A DNA stretch of 64,000 bases, taken from the NCBI RefSeq assembly GCF_019112525.1, contig NZ_CP077800.1:2046001-2110000 (forward strand). The letters are read 5' to 3'. This DNA is from Modestobacter sp. L9-4 (lineage in GTDB: Bacteria > Actinomycetota > Actinomycetes > Mycobacteriales > Geodermatophilaceae). The notes under the pieces are model-generated. The model had not been told where the DNA came from, did no database searches, and saw only the letters and a program-made list of their open reading frames with translations. This document shows, piece by piece, positions 43,433 to 52,500 of this stretch; within the stretch, counting starts at the first letter, position 1, and each line of letters starts with the position of its first letter. The position numbers and the translations under genes were made by a program.

Positions 43433-44533
43433 ATGACCACCGCAGTCGCTCCCGCTCCTGCCCCCGCCGCCACCCGCCTCTGGACGCCGTCCCGCGTCCT
43501 GGTGACCCGTTCCGCCGCCGAGCGCCCGCACGGCCGGCGCGTCATCGACCGCCTCGAGACCGCCGGGGTCTCCGACATCGAGCTGCTGACCGGCGACCGG
43601 CTGCCCAACCTGCGCGGCGACGGCGACCGGGCGGCGTTCATGGCGGCCAAGCAGACCCTCGCCGTCGTCGTCCCGCCCGCGTCCAAGCGGAAGCTGCAGC
43701 CGATCCCGCCGTCCGCGGACTGGCGCTTCGACCTGGCCGAGGGCTGCCCGGCGCACTGCCAGTACTGCTACCTGGCCGGCTCGCTGACCGGCCCGCCGAT
43801 CACCCGCGTGTGGGCCGACCTCGACGAGGCGCTGGCCGACCTGGAGCCCTACGTCGGTCACGGCGCCATCACCTCCGGCACCGCGGAGCGCGGCATGGAG
43901 GGGACGACGTTCGAGGCCTCCTGCTACACCGACCCGCTGGCGCTGGAGCACCTCACCGGCGGGATGGCCACGGCGATCACGTACTTCGGCACCCACGACT
44001 GGCCGGGTCCGGTGCAGCTGCGTGCGACCACCAAGTTCGACGACGTCGCCGGCCTGCTCGACCTCCCGCACAACGGCCGCACCCGGCTGCGCTTCTCGGT
44101 CAACGCCGCCTCCGTGGACCGCCGCTTCGAGGGCGCGACCGCCAAGGTGCCCGCCCGCATCGCCGCGCTGTCGGCCGTCGCCGCGGCCGGCTACCCGGTG
44201 GGCCTGACCATCGCCCCCATCATGCCGGTCGAGGGCTGGCGTGAGGAGTACGGCCAGCTGCTGGACGACGTGGCCGCCGTCCTCCCGGCCGGCACCGACC
44301 TCACCGTCGAGTGCATCACCCACCGGTTCACGCCGAACAGCAAGGCGACGCTGACCGAGTGGTACCCGCGCACCAAGCTGGAGATGGACGAGGAGCTCCG
44401 CACCACCAAGCGCGGCAAGTTCGGCGCGGTGAAGCACGTCTACCCCAAGGACACGATGACCGAGCTGCGCGGCTGGTTCACCGGCGCGATCGCCGAGCGG
44501 CTCCCGGAGGCCCGCCTCCTCTACTGGACCTGA
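43433..44533 (+). CDS. spore photoproduct lyase-like radical SAM protein
   Basis: A 366-residue radical SAM protein of the SplB family. The cluster motif is C105-x3-C109-x2-C112 (CPAHCQYCYLAG), the spacing used by spore photoproduct lyase. TTFEASCYTDPLALEHLTGG contains a Cys at the place of the SPL hydrogen-donor Cys. VGLTIAPIMPVEGWREEY and a C-terminal GAVKHVYPKDTMTELRGWF are conserved in the family. True SPL repairs spore thymine dimers, but this actinobacterium is not expected to form endospores, so another DNA lesion or role is likely. The ATG lies 59 bases after xthA. A hairpin terminator follows. Confidence 0.85.
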   Translation: MTTAVAPAPAPAATRLWTPSRVLVTRSAAERPHGRRVIDRLETAGVSDIELLTGDRLPNLRGDGDRAAFMAAKQTLAVVVPPASKRKLQPIPPSADWRFDLAEGCPAHCQYCYLAGSLTGPPITRVWADLDEALADLEPYVGHGAITSGTAERGMEGTTFEASCYTDPLALEHLTGGMATAITYFGTHDWPGPVQLRATTKFDDVAGLLDLPHNGRTRLRFSVNAASVDRRFEGATAKVPARIAALSAVAAAGYPVGLTIAPIMPVEGWREEYGQLLDDVAAVLPAGTDLTVECITHRFTPNSKATLTEWYPRTKLEMDEELRTTKRGKFGAVKHVYPKDTMTELRGWFTGAIAERLPEARLLYWT

Positions 44534-44540
44534 GGGAGGA

Positions 44541-44562
44541 CCCCGCTGCCCCCGCAGCGGGG
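44541..44562 (+). terminator. hairpin between convergent genes
   Basis: A 9-bp perfect stem CCCCGCTGC / GCAGCGGGG with loop CCCC, between the SPL-like gene and the convergent phosphatase gene. Confidence 0.6.
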
Positions 44563-44591
44563 CCGCCACGGGCCGGACGGGAGGGAGGCCG

Positions 44592-46387
44592 TCAGGCGGG
44601 CAGCGCGCGGATGGCGATGAGCGCCACGTCGTCCTCCGCGCCGGCCGCGGGCAGCAGGACGTCGACGACCCGGTCGCACAGCGCCTCGAGCTCCAGCGCC
44701 GCGGCGTCCGACACCGTGGCCACCAGGTCGGCCAGGCCCTGGTCGAGGTCCCGCTCTCCCCGGCCCGGCCCGTCCCGGCCCTGCTCGATGAGGCCGTCGG
44801 TGTAGAGCAGCAGCGTCGCACCGGGGGCAGCGCCGTCCCGTGCTCCGGGCGGGGCCGGTCGGGCAGGACGCCCAGCGGCAGGCCGACCGGGTCGGTGAGC
44901 ACCGCCACCGTCCCGTCGGGGTGCAGCAGCAGCGGCGGCGGGTGACCGGCCGAGGACCAGCGGACCACGAGCTCGCCGTCCCGGCTGTCCGTGCCGCCCG
45001 CGATCCGGGCCACCAGGGCCGTGGCGAAGACCCGCTGGTCCAGGGTGCGGCAGGCGGCGTCGACGGCGGCGAGGACGCCGGCGGAGGACCGGGTGCCGTC
45101 GTGGCCGGCCATCCGGAGCATGGTGCGCAGCTGGCCCATGGTGGCCGCGGCGTCGACGTCGTGGCCGGCGACGTCGCCGATCACCAGGCTGGTCGCACCG
45201 GAGGCGTCCACGAAGGCGTCGTACCAGTCCCCGCCCACCAGCTGGGCCAGGCCGGCCGGCCGGTAGCGGGCGGCCAGGCGCAGGTCGCCGGGCGCGGGGA
45301 GCAGCGCGGGCAGCAGCGCCCGCTGCATCGTCTCCGACACGGTGCGCTCCCGGGCGTGCACCCGGGCGTTCTCCACCACCAGGGCGGCGCGGTCGGCCAG
45401 TGCGGTGACGAGGTCGCGGTCGGTGTCGCTGTAGGGCCGCGAGCCCCGCACCCGGGCGAGGGTCAGCACGGCCGCGACCCGGCCGCGGCTGCGCAGCGGC
45501 ACCACCAGCGAGCTGGCGATCCCGAGCTGGTCCACGGCCTCCCGCTGGGCCGCCGTCAGGCCGGGGGCGTCCGCGGTGTCGACCAGCTCCGCCCGGCCGG
45601 TGGCCGCCACGTGCCCGGGCCCGGCGGCCTCGCCGACCCGGCGCCCCACCGAACCGACCCACTCCTGCAGGAACGCCAGCTGCGCGGGGTCGGCGTGCCG
45701 GGCGGCGACCGGCACCAGCCCGCCGTCGCGTTCCACGGTGCACACGTAGGCGAGGTCGCCCAGGTCGGGCACGGCGAGGGCGGTGATCGCCTGCCACACC
45801 TCGTCGGGGTCCAGGCCAGCACCGAGCAGCTCGCCGATCCGGGCCAGGACGGCGGCCCGCTCGGCCTCGGCCCGGGCCAGCGCCACGGCCTGCTCGGCGC
45901 GCACCGTCGCCACCCGCAGCTCGACCTCGCGGGAGGCGATGGCGGCGAGGTCGGCCAGCAGCGCCGCGTCGGCCGCCGTCCAGGGGTGCACCTCGGTGTC
46001 GATGAGGCAGAAGCTGCCCAGCACGAACCCGTCGGGGGTGCGGATCGGGTGCCCGGCCCAGGCCCGCACGTGCATGTCGTCGATCGCGGGGTTGAGCCGG
46101 GTCCGCTCGTCCAGCCGCACGTCGGGCAGCAGCAGGGCGTCGCCGCCCAGCACGTGCTGGCAGAAGGAGTCCTCCAGCGTGCCCTCGACGGGTGCGCCGG
46201 TGGGCAGCCCCTGGCGGCTGAGCCAGTAGGAGCGCGCGTCGTCGACGATCGTCAGAAGCACGATGGGCGCGCCGGTGAGCCGCCGCGCCAGCGCGGTCAG
46301 CCGGTCGAAGGAGACCGTGGACTCGGCGTCGAGGAGGTCGGTGGCGTGGACGGCCGCCAGCCGTTGCGGATCGGAGGCCGCGGTCAC
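44592..46387 (-). pseudogene. GAF-GAF-SpoIIE protein phosphatase with a -1 frameshift
   Basis: The reading frame opens at GTG 46387, overlapping the stop of the upstream PP2C gene (GTGA). It encodes two GAF domains (about residues 15-165 and 185-345) and most of a SpoIIE domain (GGDWYDAF, IGDVAGHDVDAA). At about 44825-44835 the frame is lost within a CCCCCGG run after LGVLPDRPRPEHGTALPP. The correct continuation (GATLLLYTDGLIEQGRDG to AEDDVALIAIRALPA) is in another frame and ends at 44592. One extra base in the run would restore a 598-residue protein. This is either a recent mutation removing the last metal ligand (EDDV) or a homopolymer sequencing error. All other parts are intact. Confidence 0.85.
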
Positions 46388-47232
46388 CGGGGCCGGTGCT
46401 GCACGAGGCCGACCGGCACGGGGCCGGGCCACACGGCCTCCAGCGCCTCCGCGGTCTCCTCGCGCAGCTCGGTGGCCGCACCGACGGTCAGGACCCGCCG
46501 CGGACCGCCCTCGGCCGGCGCCTCGCGGACGTCGGCGACGACCACGGTGATGTTGTCGGTCGGCGGGCCGGCGAGCGCGGCGTCCCGCAGCCGGGCGGCG
46601 GCCTCGGCGGGGGTGCCGCCGTCGAGCAGGGTGCACAGCACGTCGGGCGGGACGACGTCGGACAGCCCGTCGGAGCAGACCATCACCCGGTCGCCGGGGC
46701 GGGCGTCGAGCCGGATCAGGTCGACCGCGGCGACGTCGTCGTAGGCGCCGTGCAGCGCGGCGTAGACGGCGGACCGCTGGGGGTGCACCTTCGCCTCGGC
46801 GGGGGTGAGCGAGCCCGCGTCGATCAGCGCCTGCACCAGCGTGTGGTCGGTGCTGACCTGGGTCAGCGAGCCGCCGGAGAGCAGGTAGCCGCGCGAGTCG
46901 CCGATGTGCAGCAGGGCCAGCCCCTCCTCGTCGACGAGCAGCGCGGTCATGGTGGTCGCCATCGTGCGCAGCCGCGGGCGCTCGGTGTAGGCCGCGCGGA
47001 TCCGCTCGTTCGCGCTGGCCACGATCCGCAGCGGGTCGTCGGCGCCGTCGCCGGTGCTGCCGGTGGCCAACGGGGCCAGCCAGTTGGCCACCAGCGAGGA
47101 CGCGACGGCCCCGCCGACGTTGCCGCCGACCCCGTCGGCGATGGCGATCAGGAGCGGCCCGGCGACCGCCGAGTCCTGGTTGTCCGGCCGCGGCCCGCGG
47201 GTCGAGACGGCCGCGCTGTCGAGCACCAGCAC
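46384..47232 (-). CDS. PrpC/PstP-type PP2C serine/threonine phosphatase
   Basis: A 282-residue PPM-family phosphatase, distinct from the SpoIIE type. Metal-binding motifs are RPDNQDSAVAG, IADGVGGNVGG, HIGDSRGYLL, VMVCSDGLSDVV and GPPTDNITVVVADV. Such enzymes reverse Ser/Thr kinase phosphorylation of cytosolic or kinase-domain targets. GTG 47232 was chosen because GAGGGGG lies seven bases upstream; an in-frame GTG at 47304 would add 24 residues. It overlaps the GAF-GAF-SpoIIE gene by four bases, so two phosphatases of different classes are co-expressed. No Ser/Thr kinase gene is nearby. Confidence 0.9.
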   Translation of the reverse strand: MLVLDSAAVSTRGPRPDNQDSAVAGPLLIAIADGVGGNVGGAVASSLVANWLAPLATGSTGDGADDPLRIVASANERIRAAYTERPRLRTMATTMTALLVDEEGLALLHIGDSRGYLLSGGSLTQVSTDHTLVQALIDAGSLTPAEAKVHPQRSAVYAALHGAYDDVAAVDLIRLDARPGDRVMVCSDGLSDVVPPDVLCTLLDGGTPAEAAARLRDAALAGPPTDNITVVVADVREAPAEGGPRRVLTVGAATELREETAEALEAVWPGPVPVGLVQHRPR

Positions 47233-47400
47233 CGCCGCACCCCCTCGTCCGCGCACCTCGTCTGCGCGCACGGTGCACGCAGGGATCGACGAACGGTAGA
47301 TCACCGCGCCGGACGACGCCCACGAGCAGCGCCGCAGGAGGGCCCCGGGCCGTCGGTGCAGTGCTCACCGGACCCTCGCACCCCACCCGGGCCGGGCACG

Positions 47401-47406
47401 TACCGT
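47401..47406 (+). promoter_or_regulatory. -10 box of yaaA, possibly leaderless
   Basis: TACCGT lies eight bases before GTG 47415 with no ribosome site in the spacer. Confidence 0.4.
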
Positions 47407-47414
47407 CGGTCCCC

Positions 47415-48173
47415 GTGCTCGTGCTGCTGCCCCCCTCGGAGACCAAGCACCCCGGCGGGGACGGCGCACCGCTGGACCTCGCCGCGCTGACCGCACCGGA
47501 GCTGACCCCGGTGCGCGAGCAGCTGGTCACGGCGGTCGTGGACCTGGCCGCCGACGTCCCGGCCGCGCGTGCGGCGCTGGGGCTCTCCCCGGCCCAGGAC
47601 GAGGAGGTCGCCCGCAACGCCGTCCTGCGCAGCAGCCCGACGATGCCGGCGATCGAGCGCTACACCGGCGTCCTCTACGACGCACTCGACGTGCGCTCGC
47701 TGACCCGGGCGCAGCGGGCCCGGGCCGCCCGCCGGCTGGCGGTGGGTTCCGCGCTGTTCGGCGTGGTGGGTGCCGAGGACGCCGTCCCGGCCTACCGGCT
47801 GTCGGCGGGCAGCGCGCTGCCCGGCCTGCCCACGCTGCGCGCGCTGTGGAAACCCCTGCTCACCGACGTCCTCGGCTCGACCGACGAGCTGGTCGTGGAC
47901 CTGCGCTCCGGTGCCTACGCCGACCTGGCGCCGGTGCCCGGCGCGGTGACGGTCCAGGTGCTCAGCGAGCGGCCGGACGGCACGCGGGCGGTGGTCAGCC
48001 ACTTCAACAAGGCGCACAAGGGACGCCTGGCCCGGCTGCTCGTCACCACGACGGGCGAGCCGGACTCCGTCGTCCGGCTGCGGGCGCTGCTGCGCCGGGC
48101 GGGGTTGCACGTGGAACACGCCGGGGGCGCCGAGCTCACGCTCGTCGTGCCGGCCGCCGCGGTAACCCGCTGA
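47415..48173 (+). CDS. yaaA: YaaA family peroxide stress protein (UPF0246)
   Basis: A 252-residue protein of the YaaA/DUF328 family. VLVLLPPSETKHPGG at the N-terminus, IERYTGVLYDALDVRSL and VVSHFNKAHKGRLARLLV at the C-terminus are the family's conserved blocks. In E. coli YaaA lowers free iron and protects DNA under peroxide stress; the fold has a DNA-binding HhH-like element. It is divergent from the PP2C operon. The 3' part of the coding region contains a parS-like sequence, GTTGCACGTGGAAC, at 48104. Confidence 0.9.
   Translation: MLVLLPPSETKHPGGDGAPLDLAALTAPELTPVREQLVTAVVDLAADVPAARAALGLSPAQDEEVARNAVLRSSPTMPAIERYTGVLYDALDVRSLTRAQRARAARRLAVGSALFGVVGAEDAVPAYRLSAGSALPGLPTLRALWKPLLTDVLGSTDELVVDLRSGAYADLAPVPGAVTVQVLSERPDGTRAVVSHFNKAHKGRLARLLVTTTGEPDSVVRLRALLRRAGLHVEHAGGAELTLVVPAAAVTR
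48104..48117. promoter_or_regulatory. imperfect parS-like site inside yaaA
   Basis: GTTGCACGTGGAAC differs at one base from the perfect palindromes at 5597 and 28035. It is intragenic and may be coincidental. Confidence 0.25.
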
Positions 48174-48201
48174 CGGCCGGCGCCGCCCGGCGCCCCGGGG
48201 G

Positions 48202-48657
48202 TCAGTCGCGGTCGCGGGGGACGGACGCGCGGTAGGCGCCGCCGGTGCCCGGGGTGGCGTCGGGGCGGTGGGCCTTGGCCTCCTCGATCGCCTCCTGCTT
48301 GCGGGCGAAGACGATGGTGCCGACCAGGAAGAGCCCGGACAGGATCAGGACCACGGCGGTGAAGGCGTTGACGAAGGGCAGGTCGACACCGGCCAGCGCG
48401 GCGATGCCCAGCGCGACGAGCACCAGCGCGGCGAGTGCGGCACCGACCGCCCGCAGGGGGCTCTTGCCGACCTCCTGGATCCCCTGCTCGGCCTTGTCCT
48501 TGGCGTAGTCCAGCGGCTTCTGCGCCCAGCTGAACCGGGTCGCCAGCACGGCGAGGCCGGCGGCGACGAGGACGAAGCCCGGACCAGGGAGGACGAGCAG
48601 CCCGATGCCGGCGAGGGTCAGCAGGCCGCCGAGGACGGCGATCACGACGGTCTTCAT
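48202..48657 (-). CDS. PGPGW-type transmembrane protein
   Basis: A 151-residue membrane protein. The first hydrophobic segments contain LLTLAGIGLLVLPGPGFVLVAAGLAVLA, the PGPG motif of TIGR02611-type actinobacterial membrane proteins, followed by FSWAQKPLDYAKDKAEQGI. A second helix pair is at about residues 70-118, and the tail is polar (KQEAIEEAKAHRPDATPG). Function is unknown. ATG 48657 is the start taken; a longer frame from GTG 48690 adds RSVGHNRQ-type residues. It is convergent with yaaA and divergent from the nuclease gene. Confidence 0.8.
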   Translation of the reverse strand: MKTVVIAVLGGLLTLAGIGLLVLPGPGFVLVAAGLAVLATRFSWAQKPLDYAKDKAEQGIQEVGKSPLRAVGAALAALVLVALGIAALAGVDLPFVNAFTAVVLILSGLFLVGTIVFARKQEAIEEAKAHRPDATPGTGGAYRASVPRDRD

Positions 48658-48738
48658 CTGTCGGTTGTGCCCGACTGACCGGCTGCTCACGCCTCGAGCG
48701 GACCGGCGAGTGTCGTAGCTCCCCGCCACGATGGCCCC

Positions 48739-49578
48739 ATGACCGCTCCCGAGGACCTCGCCGACCGCGCCGGGCTGGACGAGCTGCTGCTCGGCGTGCC
48801 GGTCCCGCTGCCCGACCTGCGTGACGGCCCGCCCACGGTGCGGCTGGACTACACCCACTTCAGCCTGCGGATGCGCCCCGACCGGCGCCTCGCCGCGGTG
48901 ACCGCGGTGGGCATCGACGGCGCCCTGCTGCGGGACGTGTCGCGGGAGGGCGTCGACTGGCGGCTGGACCCACGGCTGCCGGCCGAGCAGCAGACCGGCC
49001 CGGAGGTCTACGCCCGCAACGACCTCGACCGCGGCCACCTGGTGCGCCGGGCCGACGCCGTGTGGGGCACCCCCGCGGAGGCCCGGGCGGGCAACGAGGA
49101 CACCTTCCACTACACCAACGCCGCACCGCAGGCCGCGGCGTTCAACCAAGGCGAGGAGCTGTGGCTGGGGCTGGAGACCTACCTGCTCACCCACGCCGCC
49201 ACGTACCAGCGGCGGCTGGTGGTGGTGACCGCGCCGGTCCTGGACCCCAGCGACCCGCTCTACCGCGGCGTCCAGCTGCCGCTGCGCTTCGTCAAGGTCG
49301 CGGCCTTCGTCCAGGACGGCGAGCTCGCGGCCACCGGCTACGTGCTCGACCAGACCCCGCTGGTCGGCACCCTCCCCCAGGCCGCCGACGCACCGCCGCT
49401 GGGCCCCTTCCGCACCTTCCAGGCGCCGATCGCCGACGTCGCTGCGCTCACCGGGCTCGACCTGGACCAGCTGGCCGCCGTCGACCGGCTGCCGGCCCTC
49501 GTCGGGCAGGCGGCGCCCGAGCCCGGCGTCCCGGCCGGCTGGGTCCGGCTCAGCTCGCTCGGGCAGGTGCGCTGGTAG
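48739..49578 (+). CDS. DNA/RNA non-specific endonuclease (NUC1 family)
   Basis: A 279-residue beta-beta-alpha-metal nuclease. The catalytic motif is NDLDRGHLVRRADAVWG (DRGH, about residue 95), and the metal-binding Asn is in FHYTNAAPQAAAFNQGEELW. NUC1-type enzymes cut DNA and RNA without sequence preference. Most are secreted, but no signal peptide is visible: the N-terminus MTAPEDLADRAGLDELLLG is polar. An intracellular or toxin-like role is therefore open, although no immunity gene is obvious. The stop lies three bases from the convergent glutamate dehydrogenase stop. Confidence 0.85.
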   Translation: MTAPEDLADRAGLDELLLGVPVPLPDLRDGPPTVRLDYTHFSLRMRPDRRLAAVTAVGIDGALLRDVSREGVDWRLDPRLPAEQQTGPEVYARNDLDRGHLVRRADAVWGTPAEARAGNEDTFHYTNAAPQAAAFNQGEELWLGLETYLLTHAATYQRRLVVVTAPVLDPSDPLYRGVQLPLRFVKVAAFVQDGELAATGYVLDQTPLVGTLPQAADAPPLGPFRTFQAPIADVAALTGLDLDQLAAVDRLPALVGQAAPEPGVPAGWVRLSSLGQVRW

Positions 49579-49581
49579 CCG

Positions 49582-52500
49582 TCAGCGGCGACGCCGGAGG
49601 CCCCGCAGCGTGCGGACGGCGACGACCAGCTCCGCGAGCTCGTGCCGGTCGCCGCCGGCCACCTCCGCCAGCTGGGCCGCCGACCGCTGCTGGGTGACGT
49701 CCCAGGAGTCCGCCCACCGCTGCACCAGGTCGGCGGCGGACGCCTCCACGCTGGACTCCCGCAGCGCCAGCACGTCGGCGGTCAGCGCCGCCTGCTCGGT
49801 GGCCAGGTCGTCGCGCAGGCTCGCCCGGGCCATCGAGGGCCAGCGGCGGTCGCGGGGCAGGGCGATGACCAGCTCGCGCAGCGGCACCAGCCCGAGCAGC
49901 TCGGCCAGGTGCTGGGACACCTGCGCGGCCAGCGCGATCGGGGCACCCGTGTCCTCCACCACGACGGCGAGGTCGAGCGCGACCGGCAGCAACGGCGCGA
50001 CGGCGACCTCGGCGGCCAGCTCCACCGGGACCCCGGCGGCCCGCAGCCCGGCGGCCCGGTCGGCGTGGGCCTCGGCGTCGGTGCCCAGCAGCCAGCCAGG
50101 CAGCCCCGCGCGGACCTCGGCGACCGGGGCGGCGAACCGTTCGGCGACCGCGGCCAGGCTGGGCGCGGGCTCCGCCGTGAGCTCGGGCACCCGCAGCAGC
50201 CAGCGGGTGGCCCGCTCGGCCAGCCGGGTCGCCTCGGTGCGCAGCTGCACCTGCACGGCCGCCGGCACCCGGTTGTCCAGGTCGCGCGGGGAGTCCCACA
50301 GCCGGTCGACGTCGAACACCGCACGGGCGACCGCGTGCGCCCGCACCACCGCCGCCAGCGGGGCGCCGGTCTCCTCTGCCAGCCGGAACACCCCGGTGAC
50401 CCCGGCGGTGTTCACCGTCCGGTTGGTCAGCGCGGTGGTGATGATCTCCCGGCGGAGCGGGTGGCTGGTGAGCGCGGTGGGGAAGCGCCGGTGCAGCGGC
50501 TCCGGGAAGTAGTCGACCAGCAGGTGCTCCAGCGCCGGGTCGTCGGGCAGCCCGCCGTGCAGCACGGCGTCGGCGACCTCGATCTTGGCGTAGGCGAGCA
50601 GCACCGACAGCTCCGGGTTGCTCAGCCCCTGCCCGTCGCGGCGACGCTCGGCCAGCGCCCGGTCGTCGGGCAGCGCCTCCACGACCCGGTCCAGCCGCCC
50701 GGAGCGCTCCAGTGCCCGCAGGTACCGCTGGTGGGCGTCGAGCAGCCCGCGGGCCGCGGCGGACTCCCCGGCCAGGGCGGCGTTCTGCGCGTAGTTGTCG
50801 GCGAGCACGCCGGCGGCGACCTCGTCGGTCATCTCGCCCAGCAGCCGGGCCCGGCCGACCGGGTCCAGCCGGCCCTCGTCGGTCACCCGGTTCAGCGCGA
50901 TCTTGATGTTGACCTCGTGGTCGGAGGTGTCCACGCCCGCGGAGTTGTCGATCGCGTCGTTGTTCACCCGGCCACCGGCCAGCGCGTACTCGATCCGGCC
51001 GCGCTGGGTCAGCCCCAGGTTGCCGCCCTCGCCGACCACCCGGACCCGCAGCTGACCGCCGTCCACCCGCACGGCGTCGTTGGCCTTGTCGCCGACGTCC
51101 AGCGCGCTCTCGGACGCCGCCTTCACGTACGTGCCGATCCCGCCGTTGAACAGCAGGTCGACCGGGGCGAGCAGCACCGCGCGCACCAGCTCCGCGGGGC
51201 TGAGCGCCGTCACGCCGTCGTCCAGCCCGAGCGCGGCGCGCATCGGCTCCGACACGGGGACCGACTTCGCCGTCCGGGGCCAGACCCCGCCGCCGGCGCT
51301 GATCAGCGAGCTGTCGTAGTCCGCCCACGAGGAGCGGGGCAGCTCGAACAGCCGGCGCCGCTCGGCGTGGGAGACCGCCGGGTCGGGGGTGGGGTCGACG
51401 AACACGTGCCGGTGGTCGAAGGCGGCCACCAGCTGCAGGTGCTCGCTGAGCAGCATGCCGTTGCCGAACACGTCACCGGACATGTCGCCGATGCCGACGA
51501 CGGTGACCTCCTGGCGCTGCACGTCGACGCCCAGCTCGCGGAAGTGCCGGGTCACCGACTCCCACGCGCCGCGGGCGGTGATGCCCATCGCCTTGTGGTC
51601 GTAGCCGACCGAGCCGCCCGAGGCGAAGGCGTCCCCGAGCCAGAACCCGCGCTCGAGCGCGACGGAGTTGGCCAGGTCGGAGAAGGTCGCCGTGCCCTTG
51701 TCGGCGGCCACCACCAGGTAGGTGTCGTCGCCGTCGTGCCGGACCACGCGCTCCGGCGGGACGACGGCGCCCTCGACCAGGTTGTCGGTCAGCGACAGCA
51801 GCGCGCCGATGAACAGCCGGTAGCAGGCCTGGCCCTCGGCCAGCACCGCGTCGCGGTCGGCGCCCTCGCCCGGCCCGCGCAGCACGACGAACCCGCCCTT
51901 GGCCCCGGTCGGCACGATCACGGTGTTCTTCACCGTCTGCGCCTTCACCAGGCCCAGCACCTCGGTGCGCAGGTCCTCGCGCCGGTCGCTCCAGCGCAGC
52001 CCACCGCGGGCGACCGCGCCGAAGCGCAGGTGCACGCCCACCACCCGCGGCGAGCTCACCCACACCTCACGGGCCGGGCGCGGCTCGGGCAGGTCGGCGA
52101 TCGCGTGCGGGTCGAGCTTGAGCGCCAGCGGGGCGGCGCCGGTGAGCACGCCGGCGGTGTACGCCGTCGTCCGCAGGGTCGCCTGCACCGCCGACAGCAG
52201 CGCGGTGAGCACCCGGTCGGCGTCCAGGCTCTCGACCCGGCCGATCGCCACGGTGAGGGAGTCGACGAGCGCGGTGGTGCGCACCTCGCGGCCGGCGGCG
52301 CGGTCGGGGTGGAAGCGGGTCTCGAACAGCGCCACCAGCCGGGCGACGACGCCGGGGTGCCCGCTGAGCACCTGCTCGACGTACCCCGCCCCGAAGGGCA
52401 GCCCGCCCTGCCGCAGCCACTGCACGTAGCCGCGCAGCACCGCCACCTGCCGCCAGGTGAGCCCGGCCAGCAGCACCAGGGCGTTGAGACCGTCGTCCTC

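Noticed and set aside
43208-44591. Minus-strand extension of the frameshifted phosphatase frame past 44592
   Set aside because: After the frameshift the frame only follows Arg/Pro-rich nonsense antisense to the SPL-like and xthA genes. It is not a fused domain.
48179-48194. GGCGCCG/CGGCGCC inverted repeat after yaaA as a terminator
   Set aside because: The arms leave only a two-base loop and the stem is short; not convincing.
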